From: Arthrobacter sp. NicSoilB4
GTDB taxonomy: Bacteria > Actinomycetota > Actinomycetes > Actinomycetales > Micrococcaceae
Length of the DNA stretch: 64,000 nucleotides
Assembly (NCBI RefSeq): GCF_019977335.1
Contig: NZ_AP024653.1
Coordinates: forward strand, 2,604,001 to 2,668,000
Direction of reading: 5' to 3'
The position numbers and the translations under genes are program-made. This document shows, piece by piece, positions 25,687 through 38,127 of this stretch. A model generated the notes under the pieces. The model was not told the origin of the DNA and did not search any database. It worked only from the letters and a program-made list of their open reading frames with translations. The stretch's first letter is position 1, and the number at the start of each line of letters is the position of its first letter.

Positions 25687-28242
25687 TTAGCGCACGAGGC
25701 TCCTGAGCAGCCGTGCACTTTGGCGCACGGACAAGCCGGGGAGGTACGCCCGGCTCAGCGCCCGGCCCATGGCCGGCAGCTGCAGGGGGTCCTGGTAGTA
25801 GAGGTACAGCGTCCGGTAGTCGGGCTTGAAACGGGACTTGAAGGTTGCCAGCGAACGGAACCCGTACACGGGCTCAAGTGCTTTTCCTACGACGTCAAGT
25901 ATTCCCGCCAGCCCTCCGGACGCCGCCTCCTCGCCGGCAACGTCCGCCACCTTCGCCGTGTCCTTGGCCAGCGGCGAACCGGACAGCGAGATGACCTCCA
26001 CCGAGCTGCGCAGCTCCTGCACCGCGGAGGCGATGAGGAATTCCATGACGCCGGGGAAAGCGTCGCCGCGCCGGCGCATGAAGTCCAAGGTCCAGCTCAC
26101 GAGCCGCCCGTCCGTGTACACCGGCAGCCAGCTCGTAACGCCCTGGACCTGTCCTTCGGCGTCGACGGCGACGCAGCAGAGCACCTCCGCGTCAACGAGC
26201 TCGTCGATGCCGCCAAGGGTGAAGCCCATCTCCGGGACGGACTTCTGCGCGGCCCACTCCTCCGAGACCTCGCTCAGCTGGGCGCGCAGCGCCGGCGAGA
26301 AGTCGGTGTAGCGGCCCCACACCGCGCGGACCCCGGTCTTGTCCGCCCGGTTCAGGGCTGTACGGACGTTCTGCCAGTCCTTGCCCTTGAACTCGAGGGA
26401 GCGCACTGCCAGCCTGGTTTCCTGGGCCACGGCCACGCGCCGGAAACCGCGTCCCTTCAGCATCGGCCACAGCTCATCTGTGCAGGAGTAGAAGCACGGG
26501 ATGAGGGCGTGTTCGGCGCAGTAGCGGATGAAACCTGCCGCGGTCTCCTCGTGGAACGCCGCCGGGCCGAAGGGCCCGGCCAGCGTCAGCGCGACATTGC
26601 CGTGCTGCTGGTACGCCACTCCCCCGCGGCCCTCCGGTGCGAACCAATACTTGTTGGGCTCCCACAGCGCCATCCAGGACAGGGAGTCCCCGCCCTGGCG
26701 GATCAGTCCGCGGGCAACGTCCCGGTCCTCCGCCCCGGCGTCGGTACGGTGCAGCCGGCGCTGCAGGACCAGCCAGACGGCGGCCAGCGCGACCGCCCAG
26801 AAGATGATGCCGGAGGTGGCGAAGAGGAAGGCCTCGACGGCGTCACGGCCCTCGAAGATGCGGCTGTAGATTCCGGGGATGGGTACCGGAAGGTACTGGC
26901 GGGACAGTTCGGCGGCCAGTCCCAGCAGGCCGCCGTCGCGGTCCATGCCGCCGGAGGCCAGCCACACTGCGGTGTAGCCGGAGGCCAGCACCAGCCAGGT
27001 GCCGCCGACAACGGCGGCGAGGGCACGGCGGGCCCGAGGACTGGTTTCGACGCGGAACTGGCGGCGGTTGGCCGCGAGCAGCACCACCAGCACCAGCGGC
27101 ACCACCACGAGGGGAAGGATGTGGACAAACCCGGACCCCATCACTCCGGTGCGCGGCCGGTTGGGGTACTGCGGAATCCTGGCGAACAGGGACAGGTACA
27201 CGGCGGCCATTGCTGTCACCGCGAGCTGGAGCGCGATCGCGATCCGCAGGGCCAGCCGGCGGCCGTGCCGCATGCCGTCGGCGCAGATGAGCAGCAGCAC
27301 CACGGGGACCACCGCCAGCGCGAGGCCCAGCGGACCCGCAAAACCGGCGCGGCCGGCCTCAAGGCAGGTGGCATCCAGTGTGCCGCCGCAGTACTGTTCC
27401 AGCTGGTTCAGCGTGGGCAGCGGGTTCAGGACGACGTCCCGCAGCAGGGCCAGCGGTCCGGTGGGGGTCCGGACGGTCGCCGTCAGGATGGGTCCGACGG
27501 CGAAGATCGCCACGGTAAGCGCGAGCAGGTTGCGGGTCTCGCGGCCAGTGGAGCGGTGCCGGTGCAGTGTGCCTTTGTCCCCCTGGATCCACCAGCCGGC
27601 CGCGAGTCCGGCCAGTGCCCCGGCGAACCCGACGACGGTTTCCGCGTGCCCGACGTACATCACAAGCATGAGGGAGATGGAGATGACGGCGGTGCGCAGC
27701 CGCCGCTGCCACAGCGTGGGCAGCAGCCCGCTGGACGCCAACGACACCGCGAGGACAGCCGCGTACGGGCCCATCAGCCGCGCGTCGACCATCCGGCTGA
27801 GCCAGCCGTCGTCGACATAGCGGGCGAGCTGGGTCAGCAGCAGGAACAGCGTCACCGCCGCGAACTGGGCGGCGAAGTAGAACACGGCGGTACGCCGCGT
27901 CCCCAGCTGCCGCTCGGCGAGGCCCAGCAGGAGCAGGATCATCAGCGCGGCCGCGGCGTAGGCCAGCAGGTTCGTGGCGAAGAACATCGACGTGAACAGC
28001 GCCCACCAGCGTCCGGCCTTCAGCTCCGGTGCACTGACGGAAGCCACGTCGAGCAGCGATTCCGGTGGCCCGGAGAGAAAGCTTCCGGTGGCTGCGCCGG
28101 TGATCAGGAAGACCGCGAGGACCGCCAGCGTGAAAGGTATGGCGCGCAGATGCCCCAGCGACTGCCGGACGCCCTGGCGGCCGAGGCCCTGAAGGGAGGC
28201 AGCCCCGGTCCCCGGCTGCTGTGCCGTTGCTCCCGGGGTCAC
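25687..28242 (-). CDS. Rhomboid-like membrane domain fused to MprF-type lipid aminoacyltransferase domain
   Basis: An 851-aa protein. Residues about 30-225 look like a rhomboid fold: LKAGRWWALFTSMFFATNLLAY before helix 2 and GHAETVVGFAGALAG in the last helix. The catalytic GxSG of rhomboids is GPYA here, so it is probably a non-protease. Further helices run to about residue 520. The C-terminal 300 residues are the DUF2156/MprF synthase domain (LSWMALWEPNKYWF, FYSCTDELWPMLKGRGF, RTALNRADKTGVR), which transfers an amino acid from aminoacyl-tRNA to phosphatidylglycerol or diacylglycerol. The ATG overlaps the esterase stop by 4 bp. The amino acid used cannot be read. Confidence 0.85.
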   Translation of the reverse strand: MTPGATAQQPGTGAASLQGLGRQGVRQSLGHLRAIPFTLAVLAVFLITGAATGSFLSGPPESLLDVASVSAPELKAGRWWALFTSMFFATNLLAYAAAALMILLLLGLAERQLGTRRTAVFYFAAQFAAVTLFLLLTQLARYVDDGWLSRMVDARLMGPYAAVLAVSLASSGLLPTLWQRRLRTAVISISLMLVMYVGHAETVVGFAGALAGLAAGWWIQGDKGTLHRHRSTGRETRNLLALTVAIFAVGPILTATVRTPTGPLALLRDVVLNPLPTLNQLEQYCGGTLDATCLEAGRAGFAGPLGLALAVVPVVLLLICADGMRHGRRLALRIAIALQLAVTAMAAVYLSLFARIPQYPNRPRTGVMGSGFVHILPLVVVPLVLVVLLAANRRQFRVETSPRARRALAAVVGGTWLVLASGYTAVWLASGGMDRDGGLLGLAAELSRQYLPVPIPGIYSRIFEGRDAVEAFLFATSGIIFWAVALAAVWLVLQRRLHRTDAGAEDRDVARGLIRQGGDSLSWMALWEPNKYWFAPEGRGGVAYQQHGNVALTLAGPFGPAAFHEETAAGFIRYCAEHALIPCFYSCTDELWPMLKGRGFRRVAVAQETRLAVRSLEFKGKDWQNVRTALNRADKTGVRAVWGRYTDFSPALRAQLSEVSEEWAAQKSVPEMGFTLGGIDELVDAEVLCCVAVDAEGQVQGVTSWLPVYTDGRLVSWTLDFMRRRGDAFPGVMEFLIASAVQELRSSVEVISLSGSPLAKDTAKVADVAGEEAASGGLAGILDVVGKALEPVYGFRSLATFKSRFKPDYRTLYLYYQDPLQLPAMGRALSRAYLPGLSVRQSARLLRSLVR

Positions 28243-29621
28243 TGCGTGACCCCCCAGCGGGAGGCCAGGAACTCAAGGCCCCCGGGCAGCCCCTTGGACG
28301 CGGTCTCCCAGGAGTGCCCGGCACCGGGAATGCTGTGGGCCTCCACAGTGAACCCGGCGGACCGCGCCGCTGCCGACAGGAGATCCATGTAGCCGAGGAA
28401 TTCGGGGTCCCGCTCACCGGCGCCAAAGTAGATGGCATGCCCGTCAAAGCGGTTGTCCTTCATGAGCCGCAACGGTGTCTGGCGGTCGAAGGCTTCGGTG
28501 TCACCGCCAAAGGAGGCGGAAATGGTCTTCTCCCGCTCCTTGGCGAGGGCGGGTTCCTTCTCGCTGGAAAAGGCCAGGGCGGAGCTGTAGACGTCCGGGT
28601 GCCGGGTCACCATCTGCATCGCGCAGGTCCCGCCGAAGGAGAAACCCCCGGCCGCCCACCGCGACGGGTCCGGATCCACGTCCAGCGTCCGCTTGATCCA
28701 GGCCGGCACATCCGTGGCGAGGAACGTGTCGGCCCGGGCGATCCTGCTGTCCATGCAGAGGGTGTTGCCCGAGGCGGAGCCGTTGGGGTCCACCACCACC
28801 ACCACCGGGGCCACGCCGTGGTGTTCGGCCGCGTACCGGTCCATGCGGCTGCGCAGCGCCCCTCCCGTGAGCCAGTCCGCCGGCGCGCCCGGCTGCCCGG
28901 AGAAGAGGACCAGGACGGGAAGGGCCGGCCGCGGAGTGGCCTGGTAGGCGGGCGGCAGGTAGATGTAGGCCTCCCGGCTTTCGAAGCCCGAGCTGGTGCC
29001 GGGGATCATGGCGCGCCGCATCACGCCGCCGTCGGGCAGTTCAGCCGGTGGCTTCCATTCGGACAGGCCGACGCCGGCCGGCGCTCCCGGGGCGCGTTTC
29101 AGCCCGTCTTCCAGCGGCTGGATCCGTGCCACGGCCGTGCCCATCAGGTCACTCATTGTGTGGTTGAGGCCAAAGTAGCCGTTGATCTGGACGGAGGAAA
29201 GCAGGACGACGCCGAGCAGCGCGGCCGTTGCCGCCGCGGTCGCTCGGGCGGGGCGGCGCGGGCTTCCCTGCCTTGGGGGCCCGGCGTTTCCGGGCCGCCA
29301 GAGGCGCCACAGGCGCATGGTCCAGAGCAGCAGTGCCGTGACCGAAAGAAGGGACCAGGCCAGGACCTCGCGGGGCAGTTCCTCCGGGAAGACCGAGAAG
29401 GCGTAGATCATCAGCCAGTGCACACCGGCGAGCAGCGCGGCGGCTGCCAGGAGGGCCGCGGCCGGGGGAAGCAGGAATTCCAGCCGGCGGCGGGCGGCGG
29501 CATTCCCGCTGCGGCGCCGTGCGCCGTGCCACAGCAGGTAGGCCAGGCCCGCGGCGCCGGCGGCCCACGCAATCCACAGCACCGGCCCGTCGACGAGACG
29601 GAGGTCTTCGAGGAAGTCCAC
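28239..29621 (-). CDS. Membrane-anchored esterase (EstD/antigen-85-like alpha/beta hydrolase)
   Basis: A 460-aa protein with about four N-terminal transmembrane helices (residues 1-160) and an extracytoplasmic alpha/beta-hydrolase domain. The nucleophile is in AAGGFSFGGTCAMQ near residue 335, the acid in the GAGERDPEF region and the His in PGAGHSWETA near 440. It is coupled to the lipid aminoacyltransferase gene downstream (ATGA overlap), and in aminoacyl-lipid systems such partners can hydrolyse the aminoacyl lipid; that role is inferred. The GTG start lies 5 bp from the DUF2550 stop, and no Shine-Dalgarno is obvious. Confidence 0.85.
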   Translation of the reverse strand: MDFLEDLRLVDGPVLWIAWAAGAAGLAYLLWHGARRRSGNAAARRRLEFLLPPAAALLAAAALLAGVHWLMIYAFSVFPEELPREVLAWSLLSVTALLLWTMRLWRLWRPGNAGPPRQGSPRRPARATAAATAALLGVVLLSSVQINGYFGLNHTMSDLMGTAVARIQPLEDGLKRAPGAPAGVGLSEWKPPAELPDGGVMRRAMIPGTSSGFESREAYIYLPPAYQATPRPALPVLVLFSGQPGAPADWLTGGALRSRMDRYAAEHHGVAPVVVVVDPNGSASGNTLCMDSRIARADTFLATDVPAWIKRTLDVDPDPSRWAAGGFSFGGTCAMQMVTRHPDVYSSALAFSSEKEPALAKEREKTISASFGGDTEAFDRQTPLRLMKDNRFDGHAIYFGAGERDPEFLGYMDLLSAAARSAGFTVEAHSIPGAGHSWETASKGLPGGLEFLASRWGVTQ

Positions 29622-29626
29622 CGGGG

Positions 29627-30058
29627 CTAGCGCCAGGTGCCGACGCCGACGACCGGCCCGGCCTCAAGCCAGGAAGACAGTCCGGTGTAGGCGTCGAAAC
29701 GCATTGCGAGCAGGACGTCCTGCCCTTCGTACCGGAGTTCTACGATCACGGCGTCGGGCTGGACCTTGACGAGTTCGGATTCGGTGGGCTTGCGCCTGCC
29801 GATCAGCTCCAGCGAACTCCGGCGGAACGTGTGTTTCGGCCGCATGCTCAGCGAGGCAAGGCGGAACCACTCAAGGTCGTTGTCCTGATAACGACAAACC
29901 CCCATCTGCCAGCTGTTACCAGCCGTGCAAATGGAGGCGTCCACCGTGCCCAGGGCGCGCCGCAGATTGAAGCGGCGCACCCCGGAAAGGCACAGTGCAA
30001 ATACCAGCAACGCAAAGATCGTTGCCAGGACGATGAACGGAAAAACAGTATCGTTCAT
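29627..30058 (-). CDS. DUF2550 membrane protein
   Basis: A 143-aa protein with one N-terminal transmembrane helix (VFPFIVLATIFALLVFALCL) and a cytosolic PH-like domain. It is the DUF2550 family, whose gene follows atpC in actinobacteria including mycobacteria (Rv1312). The start is the ATG at 30058, after the atpC stop; the longer open frame runs antisense into atpC. The function is unknown. Confidence 0.88.
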   Translation of the reverse strand: MNDTVFPFIVLATIFALLVFALCLSGVRRFNLRRALGTVDASICTAGNSWQMGVCRYQDNDLEWFRLASLSMRPKHTFRRSSLELIGRRKPTESELVKVQPDAVIVELRYEGQDVLLAMRFDAYTGLSSWLEAGPVVGVGTWR

Positions 30059-30068
30059 CAAGGTCGTG

Positions 30069-30353
30069 CTAGCGGATCCCCGCAGTAGCCGCGTCGCCCA
30101 TTTGGGCGTTGTCAGCAACAATGACGACCCGGTTGTTGTCGACGGAGAAGAATCCGCCATCGACCACTACAGCAATGCGGTCACCGGAGACCGGCTGGAT
30201 TGCCAGCTCACCTTCGGCCAGAATCGCCAGCAGGGGCGAGTGGCCGGGCAGGATTCCGATTTCACCATCGCTGGTGCGGGCCTTGACCATCTTGGCCGCT
30301 CCGGACCACACGAAGTGGTCCGCTGCGACAATCTCAACCTCAAGCTCAGCCAT
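30069..30353 (-). CDS. atpC: ATP synthase epsilon subunit, short form
   Basis: A 94-aa subunit beginning MAELEVEIVAADHFVWSG. It has the N-terminal beta-sandwich (GEIGILPGHSPLLAIL, VDGGFFSVDNNRVVIVAD), which couples the c-ring rotor to F1. It stops about there: E. coli epsilon is 139 aa and M. tuberculosis 121 aa, so the C-terminal helical hairpin that inhibits ATP hydrolysis is absent. The stop is clean and DUF2550 begins 10 bp later, so this does not look like a frameshift. Last gene of the atp operon. Confidence 0.95.
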   Translation of the reverse strand: MAELEVEIVAADHFVWSGAAKMVKARTSDGEIGILPGHSPLLAILAEGELAIQPVSGDRIAVVVDGGFFSVDNNRVVIVADNAQMGDAATAGIR

Positions 30354-30354
30354 A

Positions 30355-31842
<1,488 letters not shown>

Positions 31843-31889
31843 TTAAGTTTACTTTGGTGCAGGTACAGCTGGTTCCGAACTCAGGGAGG

Positions 31890-32783
31890 CTAGGACGCGT
31901 TCAACGCGTCGGCACCGGCCACGATTTCGGAGAGCTCCTGCGTAATTTCAGCCTGGCGGGCGGTGTTGCGCAGACGCGTGAACTTCTTGATAAGCTCCGT
32001 GGCGTTGTCGCCGGCGGACTTCATTGCCCGCTGGCGGGCAGCGAGTTCCGAAGCTGCTGCCTGCAGCATCGCGGCGAAGATACGTGATTCGATGTAGCGC
32101 GGCAGCAGAGCATCGAGAACCTGCTCCGTTTCCGGCTCGAATTCGTAGAGCGGCAGGAGGTCCGATTCGGACGCAGCCTGCTCTTCGACAACCTCAAGCG
32201 GGAGAAGACGGACAACCGTCGGCTCCTGGGTGACCATGGACTTGAAGCGCGTGTAGACGACATGGATCTCGTCGACACCGCCCTCTGCGTAGTCCGTCGC
32301 GAAGTCAGTCAGCAATGCCTCGCCGATTTCCTGCGCGGTGGCAAACTCCGGTGCGTCCGTACCGCCGGTCCAGACACGCCCGTAGGGACGGTTCCGGAAG
32401 TCGAAGTAAGCCTGCGCCTTGCGGCCGACCAGGTAGAACTTGACTTCCTTGCCCTCCTCGACGAGCAGCTCGTTGAGGCCTTCCGCCTGCTTGAGCACGC
32501 TCGCGGAGTACGAACCTGCGAGGCCACGGTCCGAGGTGATTACCAGGACGGCGGCCCGGCGGATCTGCTCCGGCTCGGTGGTCAGCGGGTGGTCGATTTC
32601 GCTCTGGCTTGCGACAGCAGAAACGGCACGCGTGATGGCGTTTGCGTAAGGCAGTGAAGCTGCTACGCGTGCTCGGGCCTTCCCGATGCGCGAGGTAGCG
32701 ATCAGTTCCATCGCCTTGAAGATCTTGCGCATCGACGTCGTCGAGCTGATCTTCTGGCGGTAGACCCGGATCTGGGCTCCCAT
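31890..32783 (-). CDS. atpG: ATP synthase gamma subunit
   Basis: The central-stalk F1 subunit, 297 aa. The N-terminal helix has [20 protein letters not shown] and the C-terminal helix has [15 protein letters not shown]. It turns within the alpha3-beta3 ring. The [16 protein letters not shown] segment is the conserved Rossmann-like part. A 16-bp hairpin separates it from atpA. Confidence 0.98.
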   Translation of the reverse strand: MGAQIRVYRQKISSTTSMRKIFKAMELIATSRIGKARARVAASLPYANAITRAVSAVASQSEIDHPLTTEPEQIRRAAVLVITSDRGLAGSYSASVLKQAEGLNELLVEEGKEVKFYLVGRKAQAYFDFRNRPYGRVWTGGTDAPEFATAQEIGEALLTDFATDYAEGGVDEIHVVYTRFKSMVTQEPTVVRLLPLEVVEEQAASESDLLPLYEFEPETEQVLDALLPRYIESRIFAAMLQAAASELAARQRAMKSAGDNATELIKKFTRLRNTARQAEITQELSEIVAGADALNAS

Positions 32784-32812
32784 ACTTATCCTTTCCTAAG
32801 ATCCCGTTGGCC

Positions 32813-32848
32813 GGGACTGCCGGAACCCGTTGGGGTTCCGGCAGTCCC
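32813..32848 (-). promoter_or_regulatory. Strong hairpin between atpA and atpG
   Basis: A perfect 16-bp stem (GGGACTGCCGGAACCC and complement) with a 4-nt loop lies in the 76-bp gap. There is no U-tract, so it is more likely an mRNA processing or stability element that adjusts subunit ratios than a full terminator. Confidence 0.8.
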
Positions 32849-32859
32849 TGCCAGCGAAA

Positions 32860-34497
<1,638 letters not shown>

Positions 34498-34584
34498 CTG
34501 CAGTCCCTGCTCTCCTGTTTTCGTGATCATCGTTGCTCACGATGACCGGGGTTTCGTTTCGTTAAGTTGTGCTTGTCCGGCTGG

Positions 34585-35409
34585 CTAGGCAAGCTGACGG
34601 TGAAGCTGGCCCAGGCGGGCGAGGACCGAAGCGTCTACCACTTCGTCACCGACCTGGATCCGGATGCCACCGATAAGCGCCGGGTCAACGTTCATGTTGA
34701 TCTTGAGCTCGCGCCCGTAGAGGGCATTCAGCCCCGCCTGAAGGCGGCTGGTCTGTGTCTCCGTCAGCGGACGGGTGACACTGACCGTTGCAATCCAGCG
34801 CTGCTGGCGCTTGGCTGCCAGCTCGGCGAAACGACGCACAAGCTTGGTCACCTTGAGCCCGCGCGGCTGCGAAACTGCCTGTCCGATGAGGACTTTCGCT
34901 TCCTCGCTGGCACTGGGCACGAGCTTTTCGGCGAGTGCAACCTTGGCAGCCGGGCTGGCCTGCGGTTCGGACACAGCACGCTGTACCTCGTGGTTGGACT
35001 CCACAGCCTGGTTGAAGGAGAACAGATCGTTCTCCAGCGCTTCCAGTCCGGTGATTCCTGAGGCAGAGACGGCAGACTTGTTCTCAGCAACGGCGATGAC
35101 CACCGAAGCGGCAAGAGTCTCGAGTGCATCGCCGATATCCCGGGCGGATGCCCAGCGTGAGCCGGCCAGTCCGCTCGCGATTTCCACAGCGTCCGCGGAG
35201 ACTTTCCCGCTGAAAAGCTGCTTGACAAGCGCCGACTTCTCGTCACCGGAGCGGGACGGGTCAGTCAGGGCGCGGCGCAAGCCAGCCGAGCTGTCCACCG
35301 TTCCCAGGATTCCGAAGAGTTCCTTAGCCAACTGCAGCGAGGCAGAAGGAAGCTTGGCTTCCAGCGCCACCAGGGCTGCGGTCAGCGATTCGCTCGATAC
35401 ACCTGCCAT
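34585..35409 (-). CDS. atpH: ATP synthase delta subunit
   Basis: The peripheral-stalk subunit, 274 aa, longer than the E. coli 177 aa but shorter than the 446-aa mycobacterial b-delta fusion. The C-terminal delta/OSCP domain has RIQVGDEVVDASVLARLGQL. The start overlaps the atpF stop by one base. Confidence 0.96.
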   Translation of the reverse strand: MAGVSSESLTAALVALEAKLPSASLQLAKELFGILGTVDSSAGLRRALTDPSRSGDEKSALVKQLFSGKVSADAVEIASGLAGSRWASARDIGDALETLAASVVIAVAENKSAVSASGITGLEALENDLFSFNQAVESNHEVQRAVSEPQASPAAKVALAEKLVPSASEEAKVLIGQAVSQPRGLKVTKLVRRFAELAAKRQQRWIATVSVTRPLTETQTSRLQAGLNALYGRELKINMNVDPALIGGIRIQVGDEVVDASVLARLGQLHRQLA

Positions 35410-35957
35410 TACTTAGCTGCACCTGCGTTCTGGTTCTCCAGATCTGCCAGGAAACGGTCAACCACACGGGCCGAACGCTCGTCGTCCTCGAGGGACTCGC
35501 CAACGATGCGCCCTGCCAGCGTGGTGGCAAGCGTGCCCACCTCCGTGCGGAGCGACACAACGGCCGCCTGACGCTCGGACTGGATCGCAGCGTGGGCCTG
35601 TGCCGTGATACGGGCAGACTCGACAGCTGCCTTCTCCTTCAGGTCCGCAAGGATCTGAGCGCCTTCGGCACGGGCTTCCTCGCGGATGCGGTTGGCCTCG
35701 GCACGGGCATCGGTGAGCTGCTGCTTGTACTCTTCGAGTGCAGCGGATGCCTCTGCCTGAGCCTTTTCAGCCTTGGCGATGCCGCCTTCAATGGCCTCCG
35801 CACGCTCAGCGAAGGTCTTCTCGAACATCGGGACAACGTACTTGACCACGATGAACATGAGAACAGCGAAGCCGGCGAAGACGACAAGCATTTCCCAGGG
35901 ATTGGGAACCAGAGGGTTGGCGCCCTCTGTGGCGGCTGAGATGATCAGCTGATTCAT
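35409..35957 (-). CDS. atpF: ATP synthase b subunit
   Basis: The peripheral-stalk membrane subunit, 182 aa. One transmembrane helix (WEMLVVFAGFAVLMFIVVKYVVP, residues 22-45) is followed by a long Ala/Glu-rich coiled coil to about 150. It anchors delta. Length matches the actinobacterial form without delta fusion. Confidence 0.97.
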   Translation of the reverse strand: MNQLIISAATEGANPLVPNPWEMLVVFAGFAVLMFIVVKYVVPMFEKTFAERAEAIEGGIAKAEKAQAEASAALEEYKQQLTDARAEANRIREEARAEGAQILADLKEKAAVESARITAQAHAAIQSERQAAVVSLRTEVGTLATTLAGRIVGESLEDDERSARVVDRFLADLENQNAGAAK

Positions 35958-36015
35958 AATTCACCCGTCCTTATCTACTCGGTTCTGGATGTTCGCTTAG
36001 TTCTAAAGTTCGAAA

Positions 36016-36219
36016 CTAGAGAACGAAGGCGAAGACCAGGCCGAGGATGGCGAGGGCTTCAGTCAGCGCGAGGCCGAGGAATGCGATCGGCTGGAGAACA
36101 CGCTGTGCCTCCGGCTGACGTGCGACGCCGTTGATGTAAGCGGCGAACACGAGACCAACACCGATACCACCGCCGATTGCGGACAGACCGTAACCTACGA
36201 GGTTGAGATTGCCTTCCAT
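36016..36219 (-). CDS. atpE: ATP synthase c subunit
   Basis: A 67-aa proteolipid with two transmembrane helices joined by the conserved polar loop Arg34-Gln35-Pro36. The ion-carrying carboxylate is Glu54 in [10 protein letters not shown], which suggests a proton ring, with no Na+ ligand set evident. It is about a dozen residues shorter than the E. coli protein, mainly at the termini. It forms the rotor ring. Confidence 0.98.
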   Translation of the reverse strand: MEGNLNLVGYGLSAIGGGIGVGLVFAAYINGVARQPEAQRVLQPIAFLGLALTEALAILGLVFAFVL

Positions 36220-36298
36220 TTTTTTCCTTTCAAGATGCCATCTATGTGGCAGGTTGTTTGGTGTACTTCTACCCCGTGAGGGGAAGTTTGTGGGGTGC

Positions 36299-37099
36299 CT
36301 AGTGGCTGTCCGCGTGCAGCGCGCCTTCAATGTAGATGGCGGTCAGCAGGGTGAACACGTACGCCTGCAGGACCATAATCAACGCTTCCAGCATGTACAT
36401 GGCGATCGCGCCGCCAAGGACGAGGACCGACGTGCCCTTCAGCAGGAGGTTCTCCTGCGTGACGAGGTACTCGATGCCGGAACCGGCGATCATGACGATG
36501 AGGTGGCCGGCCAGCATGGTCGCAAACAGACGGAGGCTGTGCGTGACCGGGCGGACCAGGAAGTTGGAGATAATCTCGATCGGAATCACGATCGGAAGAA
36601 TGTAGCCCGGGACTCCGGACGGCACGGTGGCAAGCTTGAAGTACTTCAGGCCGTTCTTCTTGACGCCGATGGCGATCCAGGTGACGTACACGATTCCGGC
36701 CATCACGTAGGCGCCGCCGACATGCGAGAAGGTGGGGAGCTGGATCAGCGGAATGGCGCCGTAGATGTTGTTCACCAGGATGAAGAAGAAGAGGCTGAAC
36801 AGCAGCGGGACGTACTTCATGAAGTCTTTGCCGCCGATGATGTCCTTGCCGATGCCGTTGCGGACGAAGCCGTAGGCGGCTTCACCTGCAAACTGCAGCC
36901 TGCCGGGAACAAGCTGACCCTTGCGGGCAGCCATCAGAAAGAATGCGGCGATAATAACGACCGAAAGGATTACCAGCAGCATCTGCTTGGAGAATCCGTC
37001 GGCCGCCCCCCACGGCACGATTGCCGGCAGGTGGATTTCTTCAATTCCAGGAGGCGTAAAAGTTCCTGAATCTTGGGCCGGGAGCGCAAGCGCGATCAA
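36299..37099 (-). CDS. atpB: ATP synthase a subunit
   Basis: The membrane stator subunit, 266 aa, with about six helices; the essential arginine is in [15 protein letters not shown]. It starts at a TTG (37097-37099), supported by AGAGGAAA about 6 nt upstream and by no better ATG before the conserved VPWGAADGF. Gap of 91 bp to the AtpZ-like gene. Confidence 0.97.
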   Translation of the reverse strand: MIALALPAQDSGTFTPPGIEEIHLPAIVPWGAADGFSKQMLLVILSVVIIAAFFLMAARKGQLVPGRLQFAGEAAYGFVRNGIGKDIIGGKDFMKYVPLLFSLFFFILVNNIYGAIPLIQLPTFSHVGGAYVMAGIVYVTWIAIGVKKNGLKYFKLATVPSGVPGYILPIVIPIEIISNFLVRPVTHSLRLFATMLAGHLIVMIAGSGIEYLVTQENLLLKGTSVLVLGGAIAMYMLEALIMVLQAYVFTLLTAIYIEGALHADSH

Positions 37100-37190
37100 C
37101 GCGTTTCCTCTCTGCAGTGTCCATCATTGGGCGTTGGTAGGGAAAAGGCGGCGTAGCTGCCGGCCTCTCCCCCTGTGAAATTATTTGGCA

Positions 37191-37520
37191 TTACTGATCC
37201 TCGTCCTTGGACGGGCCACGTGCAGCATTGTCCCCGCCAACGGAATTACCCGGGCTGGTGAGGCCGTGCATATGAGAAAGATAGAACCCTCCCGCGGCTC
37301 CCAGCAGGGCGCCTGCGAGCACAATCCAGCGGGTTCCCCACAGATTATCCAGACCCCACCCTATCAAACTCCAGACGAGGATTCCGCCAACAATGTAGCT
37401 GAAGACGGCGATGCCGGCGTTGTATCCGCCGTCGCGTCCGTTGTCCGAAACGCCGGGGGCTCCGGCGGTGCTTTCAGGGGTGCGGGGCTTGTTCTTCTGC
37501 CGGTCTTTGCGGCTAAACAT
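37191..37520 (-). CDS. AtpZ/AtpI-like small membrane protein
   Basis: A 109-aa protein with two transmembrane helices (GIAVFSYIVGGILVWSLIGW and WIVLAGALLGAAGGFYLSHM) and charged ends. It belongs to the AtpZ/F0F1 assembly-factor family, placed just upstream of atpB as in many bacteria, and such proteins are linked to Mg2+ transport or ring assembly. It overlaps the next upstream gene by 8 bp. Confidence 0.85.
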   Translation of the reverse strand: MFSRKDRQKNKPRTPESTAGAPGVSDNGRDGGYNAGIAVFSYIVGGILVWSLIGWGLDNLWGTRWIVLAGALLGAAGGFYLSHMHGLTSPGNSVGGDNAARGPSKDEDQ

Positions 37521-37998
37521 CGGTGCCGCCTTCCGGGGTCTCGGGGTCGTTGTAGAGCTGCAGCCGTGCCTTGCTGAATCCATAGATCTCTGCGGCCTGC
37601 CACAGGACCACGGTCACGACGGCGCCGGCCAGGAACCAGCGCCCGTTCAGCCACTCGGGGCTGCCGATGGCGAACAGCACCACGGCAAAGCCAACGACCT
37701 TGATGAAGTACGTGGCCGCGAACAGGCCGATGGCACCGGACGAGTGGTTGCGGCCGCCGAAGTGTCCGACCAGGAGGCTGATCGCGAAGAAGGCGATCAC
37801 CAGGGCCCCGCCGAAGAGGGAGGACAGTGCGGCCGCGGTGCCGTCGAGCAGCAGTGCCGCCAGGCTGGTGAGCAGCAGTGCTCCACCGCCAGCGGCCGAA
37901 CTGATGGCCAGCAGGCGCAGCCACAAGGATTTTGTGGGACCTGAGACACCAACGGGTCCGGCACCGGGCGTTCGTCCGGGTTCGGCGTTGGAGGTCAT
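37513..37998 (-). CDS. ATP synthase protein I-like membrane protein
   Basis: A 161-aa protein with about four transmembrane helices and a polar N-terminus. In position and hydropathy it matches the Rv1303/AtpI slot directly before the atp genes, probably an assembly helper. It is the first gene of the atp operon; the preceding 128 bp (to the UDP-sugar transferase stop at 38128) should hold the promoter, and TAGAAT on the minus strand near 38060 is a candidate -10 box. Confidence 0.8.
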   Translation of the reverse strand: MTSNAEPGRTPGAGPVGVSGPTKSLWLRLLAISSAAGGGALLLTSLAALLLDGTAAALSSLFGGALVIAFFAISLLVGHFGGRNHSSGAIGLFAATYFIKVVGFAVVLFAIGSPEWLNGRWFLAGAVVTVVLWQAAEIYGFSKARLQLYNDPETPEGGTDV

Positions 37999-38127
37999 GT
38001 GATCCCAATCGTCGAGGTGTTGGTTTGCTGGTCAGAAGTCGCGGGGTCAACCCGCCCCTGAATTCTACACGAGATAGAACATGCAGTTGTCCGGTTCGTC
38101 ACCGGGGGCCGCTGCGGCTCAATACAT

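Noticed and set aside
38060..38100. Confident promoter for the atp operon
   Set aside because: TAGAAT is present but I could not find a matching -35 box at a good distance, so it is mentioned only as a candidate.
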